Assembly (NCBI GenBank): GCA_964521715.1
Contig: CAZFSS010000001.1
Location: 1-64,000 of the forward strand
Reading direction: 5' to 3'
Length of the DNA: 64,000 nucleotides
DNA from: DAOVRD01 sp964521715
GTDB taxonomy: Bacteria; Planctomycetota; Brocadiia; SM23-32
Part shown: in pieces, positions 25,749-34,867 of the stretch
Numbering within the stretch: position 1 is the stretch's first letter
Layout of the letters: every line of letters starts with the position of its first letter
Program-made: the position numbers and the translations under genes
The notes under the pieces: model-generated
What the model was told of the DNA's origin: nothing
The model's database searches: none
Seen by the model: only the letters and a program-made list of their open reading frames with translations

Positions 25749-26204
25749 ATGAAGCTGCGCAACGGCGTTCGGGCCATCATCGTCGAGGGCCGCAAGCTCC
25801 TGGCCGTCAAGAAACAGGACGTGGACGGCGCCTACTACGTCCTGCCCGGCGGCGCGCAGAGGCCGGGCGAGACGCTCGTCGAGACCCTCCAGCGGGAGGT
25901 CCGCGAGGAGATCGGCGCCGACGCCGAGGTCGGACGGCTGCGGCACGTGCGCGAGTACATCGGCAAGCATCACGAATTCGCCGACCGGCATGCCGACGTG
26001 CACGGCGTTATCTTCTTCTTCGAGTGCCGGCTGTCCAGTCGGCCCGACGCCTCGCGCCAGACGGAGCCCGACTCGGGCCAGATCGGGGTCGAGTGGCTCG
26101 AACTGGACCGGCTGGGGAGCTACGGCCTCTGGCCGAAGGCGCTGGTGCCGCTGCTGGCCGACCCGGAGGCGCGGGGCCCCGTCTACCTGGGCGACGTGAA
26201 CTGA
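25749..26204 (+). CDS. NUDIX hydrolase
   Basis: A 151-residue pyrophosphohydrolase for nucleoside-diphosphate-linked substrates. The NUDIX box GGAQRPGETLVETLQREVRE followed by EIGAD lies at about residues 37-59 and has all metal-binding glutamates (REVREEIG). Substrate unknown. It stands between two paralogous membrane-protein genes, all on the plus strand, but 67 bases separate it from the second. Confidence 0.88.
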   Translation: MKLRNGVRAIIVEGRKLLAVKKQDVDGAYYVLPGGAQRPGETLVETLQREVREEIGADAEVGRLRHVREYIGKHHEFADRHADVHGVIFFFECRLSSRPDASRQTEPDSGQIGVEWLELDRLGSYGLWPKALVPLLADPEARGPVYLGDVN

Positions 26205-26270
26205 AAGTGTGCTGTGTGAGCGCCGTTGCTGGCCGACGGCGGGATCACCAAGTGCAGAAAGGGGTGGGGA

Positions 26271-27578
26271 ATGAAGGTCAAGGGGATAGGGCTGGTTCTT
26301 GCGGCCGTGTGCCTGCTGACGCCGCGCGCGGCGCACGCGGATGGAAAGGTGTGGGCGGGCCACGACTACGCGGCCCTGGCGCCATTGACCGAGAACGATC
26401 AGATGGCGGCCATTGCGCACGAAGGCGGGATCGAAAGGATGGTCATCGCCGTCAGCGCTGACCTGGGGGATCAAGACAAGGCGCTCTGGATGTTCCCGGT
26501 GCCCGGCACGCCCGACCAGGTCAAGCTGGACGTGGTGGACACGTTCCCGCGCTTCAGCGGCTATGACCCGCGCGAGGATGCCCGCGACGAGATCGGGAAG
26601 CTTGGCATCGCGCTCAGGGCGACGCAGATATACCCGGCGGTGCTCCGGTTTGCAGAGCTCGCCCACGAGCGTGAGTATGCGTGGACCACGGGCGCCGTCT
26701 CCGTGCACGAGACCGTGGAGAAGTGGGGCATCCACGGCGAGACGGTGACGGCCACTTCGGAGGAGGAACTGGCGCGTTACCTGGAAGAGCAGGGAGTCGC
26801 GATGCCGCAAGGCGAGCTGTCCGCGTTTGGCGATTACCTGAGCAAGGACTACGTGCTGGTGCTCGTCTGGATAGGTTCGCGCGAGGAGGTCATGAAGAAG
26901 TTCCCGGGCTACGGGACGGCCTGGGACATGGCGCGGTGGCCGTGCGTGCACGTCCGGTTCCCAACGGAGCGCCCGTTCTACCCGCTTCGGCCGACGTCGT
27001 CTTACGGAAGTGCCGAGATGAGGATACGCCTGTTCCTGATCGGCTACTTCGATGTCGCGAACAAAGAGTCATTAGGTCACGAAGCGGGTGTCCGCTACTA
27101 CCGGCACGGGAGTCGCCTCGAAGGCGCGCCCAAGGGCTTCCCGCAAGGGACATCGGGCGGTCACATGCCATACACGCGCGTCTGGTTCCAGACGGCGGCG
27201 AGGAATCTCACCGAGGACCTCTGGTTCTTGCCGGTCAAGGTGCCGAGCATGGCCTACGGCGCAGCCATCGACTCCATCCTCTCGCGCGAGTACGCCCCGT
27301 GGTCCTGGCTCTACCCCTGGGCGCTCTGCCTGGCCGGGCTGTCCTATGTCTCGGCCGGGCTTGCGTCCCTGGTCGTCTACCGGTCGTGGAGGCGCAAGGC
27401 CCTGATGGGCCTTTGGAACATGCTGACCCTCGTGGGCCTGGCCATCGCCGTGTTCACCCGGCCTGCCGCCGACAACCGGGAGCGCAACCTTCGGGCCCTG
27501 TTCTTCCTCGCCTTCGGCTGCGCCTTCCTGCTTCTGAGCTGCTTGTTCGAGCAGGTGCTCCTCCGGCCGCTGGGCTGA
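26271..27578 (+). CDS. Exported DUF2330-like membrane protein (copy 2)
   Basis: 435 residues, same architecture as the protein at 24229-25539: signal peptide (to AHADG), extracytoplasmic domain, C-terminal helices. Shared stretches include DQMAAIAHEGGIERMVIA, LWMFPVPGTPDQVKLDVVDT, FPTERPFYPLRPTSSYG and the WNMLTLVGL helix, so the two arose by duplication. The ATG at 26271 follows AAAGGGGTGGGGA. Function unknown. Confidence 0.7.
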   Translation: MKVKGIGLVLAAVCLLTPRAAHADGKVWAGHDYAALAPLTENDQMAAIAHEGGIERMVIAVSADLGDQDKALWMFPVPGTPDQVKLDVVDTFPRFSGYDPREDARDEIGKLGIALRATQIYPAVLRFAELAHEREYAWTTGAVSVHETVEKWGIHGETVTATSEEELARYLEEQGVAMPQGELSAFGDYLSKDYVLVLVWIGSREEVMKKFPGYGTAWDMARWPCVHVRFPTERPFYPLRPTSSYGSAEMRIRLFLIGYFDVANKESLGHEAGVRYYRHGSRLEGAPKGFPQGTSGGHMPYTRVWFQTAARNLTEDLWFLPVKVPSMAYGAAIDSILSREYAPWSWLYPWALCLAGLSYVSAGLASLVVYRSWRRKALMGLWNMLTLVGLAIAVFTRPAADNRERNLRALFFLAFGCAFLLLSCLFEQVLLRPLG

Positions 27579-27627
27579 GCGTTCGACCCGGGAGGCAAGG
27601 GAGCCGGTTTAGTCGAAAGGACACGCC

Positions 27628-28128
27628 ATGGAGTTCTTCGAAGTGATTGAGCGGAGGGCCAGCGTGCGGGCCTTCAAGAAGTGCGAGGTGCCGGAAGAGG
27701 ACCTGATGCGGATCCTGGACGCCGGGCGACGCGCGCCGTCGGGCTACAACCGGCAGCCCTGGGAGTTCATCCTTGTGCGCCACGAGGAGACGCTCGGGGC
27801 GCTCGGGACGATACAGGGCTGCATCGGGCAGGCGTCCGTCGCCATCGCAGTGGTGATGGACGAGGAGGCCAGCCAGTATTGGAAAGAGGATGCGGCGGCC
27901 GCCATCGAGAACATGCTCCTAGCCGCCGTGGCGCTTGGCTACGCGTCCCTCTGGGTCGAGGGCTACGTGCTGCGGCACGAGGCCTACGGCAAGGAGGTGC
28001 TCGGCGTGCCGGACGACAGGCGCCTGCTGGCCATATTGCCCATAGGCGAAGCGGCGGTGGAGCCCTCCCAGGCAGGCAAGAAGCCTCTTGCCGAGATCTT
28101 GTACCGGGACCGTTACGGCCAGCGGTGA
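27628..28128 (+). CDS. Nitroreductase-family flavoprotein
   Basis: A short (166-residue) FMN-dependent oxidoreductase. IERRASVRAFKKCEVPEED is the FMN-phosphate-binding start with the conserved arginines, and RRAPSGYNRQPWEF is the second flavin contact. ENMLLAAVALGYASLWVEG and GVPDDRRLLAILPIGEA complete the fold. Electron acceptor unknown. AGGA precedes the ATG. Confidence 0.88.
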   Translation: MEFFEVIERRASVRAFKKCEVPEEDLMRILDAGRRAPSGYNRQPWEFILVRHEETLGALGTIQGCIGQASVAIAVVMDEEASQYWKEDAAAAIENMLLAAVALGYASLWVEGYVLRHEAYGKEVLGVPDDRRLLAILPIGEAAVEPSQAGKKPLAEILYRDRYGQR

Positions 28129-28280
28129 GCGGCGGGCGCTCGGGTCGCCGCACCGGCATGAGCTTTGCGACGCTGCCACGCACGTGGCCGTGTCCAGGTT
28201 TGACTTCGTCATGCCGTGCGGCGTAGCATGGCGGGCCGCTGCGGCGGCGCGTGCCGATCGCTTCTCTGGAGGAGCGGCAG

Positions 28281-28586
28281 ATGGAGCTCACGCGGGAAGA
28301 GCGCGAGTTGCTGGAGTCCTATCTCAAGATGAACGCGGATTACAGGGGCTGGATCGTCGGCGCGGTCGTGGGCGCGGCGATCTGCGCCGGGGCTCTGGTG
28401 GCGGCGTTCCTCAGGCTCCTGAACGTCCAGCCGGTCTACCTGCTGCTGGCCCTTATAGTCGGCATGGTTGTGGTCGAGCTCGCCCTGACTCGCCGCGACA
28501 ACACGTGCCTCGCGGGGATCCTCCAGAAGTACGACACGGAGGTCCGCCGGTTGAAGTATCCCGAGGAGGACGAGGAAACCGTCTGA
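28281..28586 (+). CDS. Small two-helix membrane protein
   Basis: 101 residues with two membrane segments (about 24-47 and 53-70) flanked by charged ends. The N-terminus is acidic and helical (TREERELLESYLKM). GGAGGAG lies 9 bases before the ATG at 28281, which supports expression. No family recognised. It converges on the VWA gene. Confidence 0.55.
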   Translation: MELTREERELLESYLKMNADYRGWIVGAVVGAAICAGALVAAFLRLLNVQPVYLLLALIVGMVVVELALTRRDNTCLAGILQKYDTEVRRLKYPEEDEETV

Positions 28587-28594
28587 GCCCGCCG

Positions 28595-31027
28595 TCAGAG
28601 CAGCCCCATCCTCTTGCGCAGCGCCCATTCCGCCGCCAGCGCCGCCACGAGCAGCGCCAGCAGGTAAGGCGTGTCCCACAGCGGCTTGAGCGGGCCGGGC
28701 TCGACGACCGTGCGGCTCCGGTCCGGGATGCTGCGGATGAACCGGGCGAACTCCGACGGCCTCACGTAGCGCCCGCCCGTCATGTGCGCCAGCCTCTGCA
28801 TGACGTCGCGCGCCGTGCGCGGATCATCGAACTCGACGTTCGGCCGCTTCACTTCGAAAGATTGCGTGATGCGCAAGCCGTCCGGCGCCGAGTAGGCCAG
28901 CTCGAACCGGCCGAACTGCTGCGGGTAGAGGACGCCGCCGTAGCCGCCCGGCGTCGCCTGGATCGGCTGCAGGCGGACCGGCTCTTCGTCCTCGCCATCG
29001 CGGCGGACGCTCAGCTCGACCGTGCCGGCCTGCACCGGCCTGAACTCGGCGTCCAGCAGACGGGCGCGGATTCGGACGGCCTGGCCGAGCTCGTAGGCCG
29101 AGCTGTCGAGCTCGATGCGCGCGCGCTTCTCCAGCCCGGTCGGCCGGCCGGACGCGCAGTAGCGCAGGGCCTGCAGCCAGAACCGGTCGTAATGGCCGAT
29201 GCCGCGCCGGCGCCAACGCCACGTCTCCGGGCTGCCGCAGTAGAAGACGCGCCCGAGGCCGTAGCTGTGAACCGCCGCCAGGGGAATGCCCTGTGCCGCC
29301 GCCATGCCGGCGCGCCGGTCCGCGCAGCGCAGCAGCACGGTGGCGCCCGACTTCGCAGTGCGGGCCGGCAGGACCCAATACAGCCCCGGCATGGACTGCC
29401 AGAACGCGACGGCGTCGACGCCGCCCGCCGGACCGGTGATCGGATGGCCTGCGGCCTCCTCGTCCAGCGCCACGGCTCGGCTTTCCGTAGCGTAACCCGC
29501 TCCGCCGATCAGGGCCTGGTTCGCGGCGGCGTCCACGACGACCGGCAGCAAGTCCCGCAGGCGCCCGAGGGCAGGATCGGCCAGCAACTCTGGAGCATGC
29601 ATCGGTCCGGCCGAGAAGGCGAGGCCGAGCCCCTGGCTGTCCACGGCTTCCGCCAGCATGCCGATCCAGTCCGCCGCGAAATCGTCGGGCGCGGGGTCGC
29701 AGGCAAGAACGACGTCGTAGGCGAGCAGCTCCTCCCGCTGACGGGGGAGGGCGACTCCGCCTTCGGGCCCCGTCGCCCCGTACAGGCGCACCGTCGCCTC
29801 GAAGGCCGGATCGCGCTCGATCAGGGCCCTGAGGAACCGGTACTCGTGGGAGGGCTCGCCGGCCACGAGGAGCACGCGGATCTTCTCGTCCGCCACGGTG
29901 ACCTCCGTGGACGCGCTGTTGTCGTCGGTTCGCGCTTCGCCTTCGAGCGGCTCGGCTCGGGCCGTGTACGTGAACCTGCCCGCGGCCTCGGGCACGTGAC
30001 TCAGGTCCACCTCCTGGCGGGCGCCTCCTGCCGCCAGCTCGACGGACCGTTCCAGGGCCTGCTGCTCCTCCTTGGTCTCGCCGTCCGTCGCCGTCAGCGT
30101 GACGCGGACGGTCTGTCCTTCGTACCCCTGTGACCTGACGAAGGCCCGCATCTCGAGCGGCAGCCCCTTCAGGGCTCTGGCAGCGGCGGCAAGCTCGACG
30201 ACGGCGACGTTCCGCGGCATCTCGGGGCTGCCCAGGCCCACGAAATGCACCGGCACGCCGAGCTCTGCGGCGTCGACGGCCAGCGAGGCCAGATCGCCTC
30301 CCTCCGTGTCACGCCCGTCCGTCAGGACGACGATCCCGGCCGTCCGGTCCGGGTCGGGCTGCCTGAGCGCCCAGGTCAGGGCGCCGACCAGGTCGGTGCG
30401 AAGGCCCGTGGGGGCCCACTCGGGCGGCATGGCTCCTTCCGCGGCCGGACCGCCCGCTGCGGTTGCCTTCGCGGGCGCCGGGGGGAGTCCCAGCACCGAC
30501 TGCACGTTCTCTGCGAACGTGGCCAGCTCCACCTGGTTCCTGCGGTCGCGGTCCTCTAGGATGCCCGAGGCCTGCAGGAGGCCGCGCAGGACTTCGTGCC
30601 TGGTGAGGTCCGCCAGCCGCTCCGGCCCTCCGAGGCCGAGCGCTGCCGCCCAGTCGGCCTTCAGTTCGCCCGGAAGCTGCGGATCGCGGATAGACATGCT
30701 GGCAGAGCGATCGGCCAGGATAAGCAGTCGCCCGGCCAGAAGGCGCTCGGCGTCGTGCGCAAGGGAGGGCTCCAGGAGGATGATGGCCGCCGCGGCCAGG
30801 CACAGCAGGCGCAGGCCGCAGCATGCCCAGCGAAAGCGGGCGTCATGCGCCGGTCGTTCCCGGCGGTACAGGATCGCGACGAAGGCGACAATGCCGGCGG
30901 CGATGGCGAGTGCCACCAATGCCGCCGTCCCAGCGGGCATGCCCAGCCACTCGACGCGGGTGCGCAGGTGCTCGGCGGCGGCCGGGGGCCCCGCGGCTGC
31001 GAGCAGTAGGGACGGCGCCCAGTTCAT
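28595..31027 (-). CDS. Membrane protein with von Willebrand A and glutamine-amidotransferase-like domains
   Basis: 810 residues. Two N-terminal membrane helices (about 36-56 and 70-85) are followed by a VWA domain whose MIDAS motif reads ADRSASMS (near residue 100) with later TDGR (about 237). A Rossmann-like region (IRVLLVAGEPSHEYRFLRAL) and a DUF1355/ThuA-like class I glutamine-amidotransferase-type segment follow, then a last membrane helix (YLLALLVAALAAEWAL). This layout is common in planctomycete Bat-like loci. The ATG overlaps the stop of the BatA-like gene (ATGA). Role unknown, probably envelope stress or assembly with MoxR ATPases. Confidence 0.75.
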   Translation of the reverse strand: MNWAPSLLLAAAGPPAAAEHLRTRVEWLGMPAGTAALVALAIAAGIVAFVAILYRRERPAHDARFRWACCGLRLLCLAAAAIILLEPSLAHDAERLLAGRLLILADRSASMSIRDPQLPGELKADWAAALGLGGPERLADLTRHEVLRGLLQASGILEDRDRRNQVELATFAENVQSVLGLPPAPAKATAAGGPAAEGAMPPEWAPTGLRTDLVGALTWALRQPDPDRTAGIVVLTDGRDTEGGDLASLAVDAAELGVPVHFVGLGSPEMPRNVAVVELAAAARALKGLPLEMRAFVRSQGYEGQTVRVTLTATDGETKEEQQALERSVELAAGGARQEVDLSHVPEAAGRFTYTARAEPLEGEARTDDNSASTEVTVADEKIRVLLVAGEPSHEYRFLRALIERDPAFEATVRLYGATGPEGGVALPRQREELLAYDVVLACDPAPDDFAADWIGMLAEAVDSQGLGLAFSAGPMHAPELLADPALGRLRDLLPVVVDAAANQALIGGAGYATESRAVALDEEAAGHPITGPAGGVDAVAFWQSMPGLYWVLPARTAKSGATVLLRCADRRAGMAAAQGIPLAAVHSYGLGRVFYCGSPETWRWRRRGIGHYDRFWLQALRYCASGRPTGLEKRARIELDSSAYELGQAVRIRARLLDAEFRPVQAGTVELSVRRDGEDEEPVRLQPIQATPGGYGGVLYPQQFGRFELAYSAPDGLRITQSFEVKRPNVEFDDPRTARDVMQRLAHMTGGRYVRPSEFARFIRSIPDRSRTVVEPGPLKPLWDTPYLLALLVAALAAEWALRKRMGLL

Positions 31028-33255
31028 GGCTCCCTCCCCGTGCGTCGCGCTCCGGCGTCGAGCGGCCTGCCCGGGCGCCCGAAGGTCCAGGCGAGCAGGC
31101 TGTCCAGCAGGAGGACGACGATCGCCGCGGCGGCAAGAGCCGGCCAGTACCGGCGGCCGCCGATCGCGCCCCCGAACGCCGACTCCAGCAGATCGTCGCT
31201 GAACTGGAGGACCGTCAGCATCCCGCCGGCCGCGGCAGCCCGCACGACGGCCGGGTCGGTCCTGGCGAGCAGGCGCTCCCGGTCGGGGACGTTGACGGCG
31301 AAGAGGGCTTCCTGGCGTGCGCCGTCCTCGCCCGTCAGCTCGAGCTGCCATATGCCCGCCCGCGTCAGGGGCTCGCTGACGAACCAGAGCCCCTCCCTGT
31401 GCTCGATCGAGCCCGCGCGAAGCGTGGCTCCCCCGGCGGTGACCGGACCGCCGGCTCCCTCCGCATGGCGCAGCATGGCCTCCGGGCGGAAGCGCGAGGG
31501 GTCCAGCGGGTACTCGATGCGGGAACCCCCGGCCAGGTTGACCTCGGGCCTGCCGGCGGCCGCTGCGCTCTCGACCAGCCGATGCATCAGGGCAACGTAC
31601 GTCACGCGCCCGGCCTCGGAGCGCGGCCAGTCCGTCCAGGCATCATCGGCGCTGCTGGCGAACAGCACCACCGATCCCCGTCCGGCCCGTCCAGCCAGGA
31701 TTGCGGGCGAGGACCGAGCATCGCCCAAACGCGCGAGCACCTTCGTGTCGCCGAGCGGCTGGACGGAGAAGAAGCGGGTGACGCGCACCAGGCCGAAGAG
31801 CGTCTGCCAGTCCGCGAACGGCGCGAGCAGCGGATCGGAGACGTCCAGTTCGGCCAGGTGCGCGGCCTCGGCCGGCTCCAGGTCGAATCGAGTTTCGATG
31901 CGGCATGGCAGCAGCCCGTCCTGCGCCCTGAAGAGCGTGGCGTTCCATGCCTCGGCGTCCACTTGATCGCCGAGAAAGACGACGAGGCGACCGCCGGATT
32001 CGACGTAGCGGGCAAGCGGTTCCTGCCAGGCGGCAGGCGAACGGACGTTGCACAGGAAGACGGCGGCGTATCGCCGCAGGTCGTCCGGCCGCGTCAAGCC
32101 GGCGGGGCTGAGTTCCGGCCTGATTCCCACGGGCGCCGCGTGCTCCGGCCGGAGCGCGCGCCTGAGGTAGTAGGCCGCCCCGTCCGGCCTGTCCGGTCGC
32201 GCGTCGCCCGCGGCGATGAGCACGGGCACCTCCCGGACCGCGTCGAGGGCGACGAACCGCCGGTCGTCGGGAGGAAAAGAGTCCGCATCGGACAGCGCCA
32301 CCTCGAGCGCGTGGGGGCCGGGCGACTCCAGGTAGACTTCCAGCGGCACCTCGCGTCGCTCCCCGGCCGGCACCGCTGGAGTCGCGACCGGCGGAAGCGC
32401 CTCTCCGTCCAGCCGGACGTCCATCCGTGATGCCGGCAGCCCGTCCGCGCCGTCGTTCTGAATGACGCCTTGCAGGACCGACGCGCTCTGCGCGTACGCC
32501 AACTGGTCGGCGCCGGCCACGTCCGTGACCCCCGCGTTGTTGGTCCCCGGGGTACCGAAGTCGATGATGACGACGGAGCCGCGCTCTTGGAGCGCCTCGA
32601 GGCCCCGCCGGGCGTCGGGTCGCAGTTGGTGCTCTCCCCAGTCTGCCGCGCGCAGGTCGGTCAGCACGAGGAACGCCGTCTTGCCGGCGCCGGCTGCGGC
32701 CGCTGCGGCCAGCGTGGCAAGGGCGTCGCCGGGCTCGAAGACGAGGGCGCCCGGCCGCAGTCCGTCTAGCTCGTTTGCCACCCGGTCGAGGTCCCCCGCG
32801 AGCAAACGAGACGCCGCGAAGAAGGGCTCGCCCTCGCTCGCCACGTACCCGGCGAACGCGACGTCGCGACCCGCGACCTGACGGGCCGCCGCGAGCGTGA
32901 AATCCTTTGCCCTATCGAAGGCGCTGATGCCGGCCTCTTGCTGCGCCATGCTTGCGGAGTCATCCAGCAGCACGACCACGCGGGACCCCGATTCCATCAA
33001 CGCGGACAGGGGCCGGGCCGAGCGCGGGCGGGCGAACACGAGAACGAGCAGGATAACGGCGCTCACCCGCAGCAGCAGCACCAGCAGATTCTGCCACTGG
33101 ATGCGCCGGCGGCTCTGCCTTTCGGCGCGGACCAGGTGTTCCATCGCCGCCCACGGGACGCGGCGATAGCGCCGCCTGTTGAGGATGTGGATCAGGACGG
33201 GGACGGCGGCGGCCGGCAGGGCCCAGAGGAACTCCGGGCGGGCGAAGTCAACCAT
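31024..33255 (-). CDS. BatA-like protein with aerotolerance N-terminal domain and VWA domain
   Basis: 743 residues. FARPEFLWALPAAAVPVLIH and RRRYRRVPWAAMEHL form the N-terminal domain of BatA (aerotolerance regulator) proteins, with a second helix (LVLLLRVSAVILLVLVFARP). The VWA domain starts VVVLLDDSASMAQ, with the DxSxS metal site intact. The remainder resembles the neighbouring VWA protein (RLVVFLGDQVDAEAW) and ends with a membrane helix. It overlaps the queuosine glycosyltransferase stop by 8 bases and the next gene by 4. The usual moxR and DUF58 genes are not in the window. Confidence 0.82.
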   Translation of the reverse strand: MVDFARPEFLWALPAAAVPVLIHILNRRRYRRVPWAAMEHLVRAERQSRRRIQWQNLLVLLLRVSAVILLVLVFARPRSARPLSALMESGSRVVVLLDDSASMAQQEAGISAFDRAKDFTLAAARQVAGRDVAFAGYVASEGEPFFAASRLLAGDLDRVANELDGLRPGALVFEPGDALATLAAAAAAGAGKTAFLVLTDLRAADWGEHQLRPDARRGLEALQERGSVVIIDFGTPGTNNAGVTDVAGADQLAYAQSASVLQGVIQNDGADGLPASRMDVRLDGEALPPVATPAVPAGERREVPLEVYLESPGPHALEVALSDADSFPPDDRRFVALDAVREVPVLIAAGDARPDRPDGAAYYLRRALRPEHAAPVGIRPELSPAGLTRPDDLRRYAAVFLCNVRSPAAWQEPLARYVESGGRLVVFLGDQVDAEAWNATLFRAQDGLLPCRIETRFDLEPAEAAHLAELDVSDPLLAPFADWQTLFGLVRVTRFFSVQPLGDTKVLARLGDARSSPAILAGRAGRGSVVLFASSADDAWTDWPRSEAGRVTYVALMHRLVESAAAAGRPEVNLAGGSRIEYPLDPSRFRPEAMLRHAEGAGGPVTAGGATLRAGSIEHREGLWFVSEPLTRAGIWQLELTGEDGARQEALFAVNVPDRERLLARTDPAVVRAAAAGGMLTVLQFSDDLLESAFGGAIGGRRYWPALAAAAIVVLLLDSLLAWTFGRPGRPLDAGARRTGREP

Positions 33256-34360
33256 GGGGGCCGCCTCCGCACGCGCGTTCCACGGCGGCGTCGAGCAGGG
33301 GGGCGACGCGGTCCCACCCGAACCGGCGCATCTCGGCGCTCAGGTCCACGGATCTCGCCTCGCCCGGACGCTCGATCCAGCGGACGAGCCGGGCCTTCAA
33401 GCCGTCCCTGTCCCCGTAGAGGCACGCATCGTGCCGGCCAGCCGGCAGCAGCTCCGGATAGCTCAGATCGTCCGGCAGAAGAGGCGCGCAGCCCGCATAG
33501 ACGGCTTCCACCACCGAGATGCCGAAGAACTCCTGCACGGCGGTCGACACGACGACGTCGCTTTCCAGCAGGAGCCGGCAGTACTCGGCGCGGGACTGCA
33601 CGTAGCCGAAACTCCTGATGCGGGGCGCAAGGCGCCGACGGGCCTCCTCGAAGATCGCCGGCGCCGTGCGGAACGTCTGGCCCGTGACGACGAGCCGGAA
33701 CTCGCGGCCCTCGTCCTGGAGTTCCATCATCAGGTCGAAGAACGTCTCGGCCCCCTTGTCGTACTCCCACCGGTGGTTCCACAGGATGCAGAGCGGGCCG
33801 TCCGGCGCTTTGGCCGAGCCGCGCTGGGCGTCGATGGACGCGAGGTCCACGCCCACGGGCACGACTTCCGAACGCTGCCTGATCCGCTCCGCCGCCCAGT
33901 CCGGCGCGTAATCCGGCATGCGTGCCAGCAGATGCCCCGCCGCCGCGAGGAAGCTCTCCATGTGGTAGCGCGAGTTGAAGAGCACGCGGTCGGCGGCCAG
34001 GCACGTCGTGATGTTCGTGAAGCCGAACTGATAGTCTCGCTCGTCCTCGCTCGGCAGGGGATAGGTGAGCTGGTTCTCGTGGAAGTAGGCCACACAGGGC
34101 ACGCCGCCCAGCAGTTCCGCCCGCGTGCCGAGGAGGGCGGCCAGGTCAAGGTAGTCGCTGACCAGCAGCGCGTCGAACGTGCCGCGCCGTTCGCTCAGGA
34201 GCTCCCCCATGGCCAGCGCCGCGCCCCGCATCCGCCACTTCCATTTGCGCGCCGGCATCGTGAGCAGATCGAGCCTGTGGCGGCTGTGCCCGCGATAGCC
34301 GTCCAGGAATGCCTGATGCGAGCCGCCGTAGTAGGGCTCCAGGGCGAGGACGCGCAGCAT
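33248..34360 (-). CDS. tRNA-queuosine alpha-mannosyltransferase-like glycosyltransferase (DUF3524)
   Basis: 370 residues. The N-terminus LALEPYYGGSHQAFLDGY and the following PARKWKWRMRGAAL are signatures of the DUF3524/GTDC1 family, whose members transfer mannose to queuosine in tRNA-Asp. The C-terminal half is a GT4-type domain: HRWEYDKGAETFF, VVTGQTFR, FFGISVVEAVYAGCAPLLP with the donor-binding glutamate. No other queuosine gene is in the window. It is the first gene of a three-gene overlapping operon with the BatA-like proteins, an odd partnership. Confidence 0.85.
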   Translation of the reverse strand: MLRVLALEPYYGGSHQAFLDGYRGHSRHRLDLLTMPARKWKWRMRGAALAMGELLSERRGTFDALLVSDYLDLAALLGTRAELLGGVPCVAYFHENQLTYPLPSEDERDYQFGFTNITTCLAADRVLFNSRYHMESFLAAAGHLLARMPDYAPDWAAERIRQRSEVVPVGVDLASIDAQRGSAKAPDGPLCILWNHRWEYDKGAETFFDLMMELQDEGREFRLVVTGQTFRTAPAIFEEARRRLAPRIRSFGYVQSRAEYCRLLLESDVVVSTAVQEFFGISVVEAVYAGCAPLLPDDLSYPELLPAGRHDACLYGDRDGLKARLVRWIERPGEARSVDLSAEMRRFGWDRVAPLLDAAVERACGGGPHG

Positions 34361-34389
34361 GGGGGCCCTTCGCTTCCATGAGGGAGTAG

Positions 34390-34699
34390 GCCAGTGGCAA
34401 GCCGCCTGAGCGCATTCTAAGCATCGCCGTCCGCCTGCGCAAGGCAGCGGGGGATGGGCCCGATCTGCTCCGTGAGCGAGTGCTGCTCGACCTCGCCCAC
34501 GCCTGTCCTTCGGAGCTTGAGCGGAGTGGGATCGCCGCGGGCGCTCTTCGGCCCCTGGAGCGGAAAGGGGTTCGGCGGTTGGACCCCGGCGGTCCGGGAG
34601 CGCGAGCAGCAGATCCTGGCCGAGGCCCTCGGCCTCGAGCGCGGGGCTATGGCCGAGATCGAGGCGGCGCTGGAGGCCTCAGGCGCGGAGATACCTTAA
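34390..34699 (+). pseudogene. Possible decayed small gene, unrecognised
   Basis: In the 500-base gap before the secreted-protein gene, one frame reads LLRERVLLDLAHACPSELER and another continues AVREREQQILAEALGLERGA to a stop at 34699. Removing one C from the CCCC run near 34585-34590 would join them into one helical polypeptide of about 100 residues. No family is recognised. It may be a remnant or noise. The stretch from 34700 to 34867 holds only a promoter. Confidence 0.2.
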
Positions 34700-34749
34700 C
34701 CGCCGGCTCGAAGCGCCTGAGGCGTGGCTGCCGGGCGGTTGAACAGGCC

Positions 34750-34778
34750 TTGACAATAGGCCGTCTTAAGTATAGACT
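34750..34778 (+). promoter_or_regulatory. Sigma-70 promoter of the secreted carbohydrate-associated gene
   Basis: TTGACA (34750-34755) is consensus. The -10 is TAGACT (34773-34778) at 17 bases, or TATAGA (34771-34776) at 15. Confidence 0.5.
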
Positions 34779-34867
34779 CCCGCGCGGTTGACACCGCAGA
34801 GCCTCACAGGTTGTTCCCGTGGGCCAGCGACGGGCTGACCCTTGACCGGCGAAAGGAGGGGATGGAG

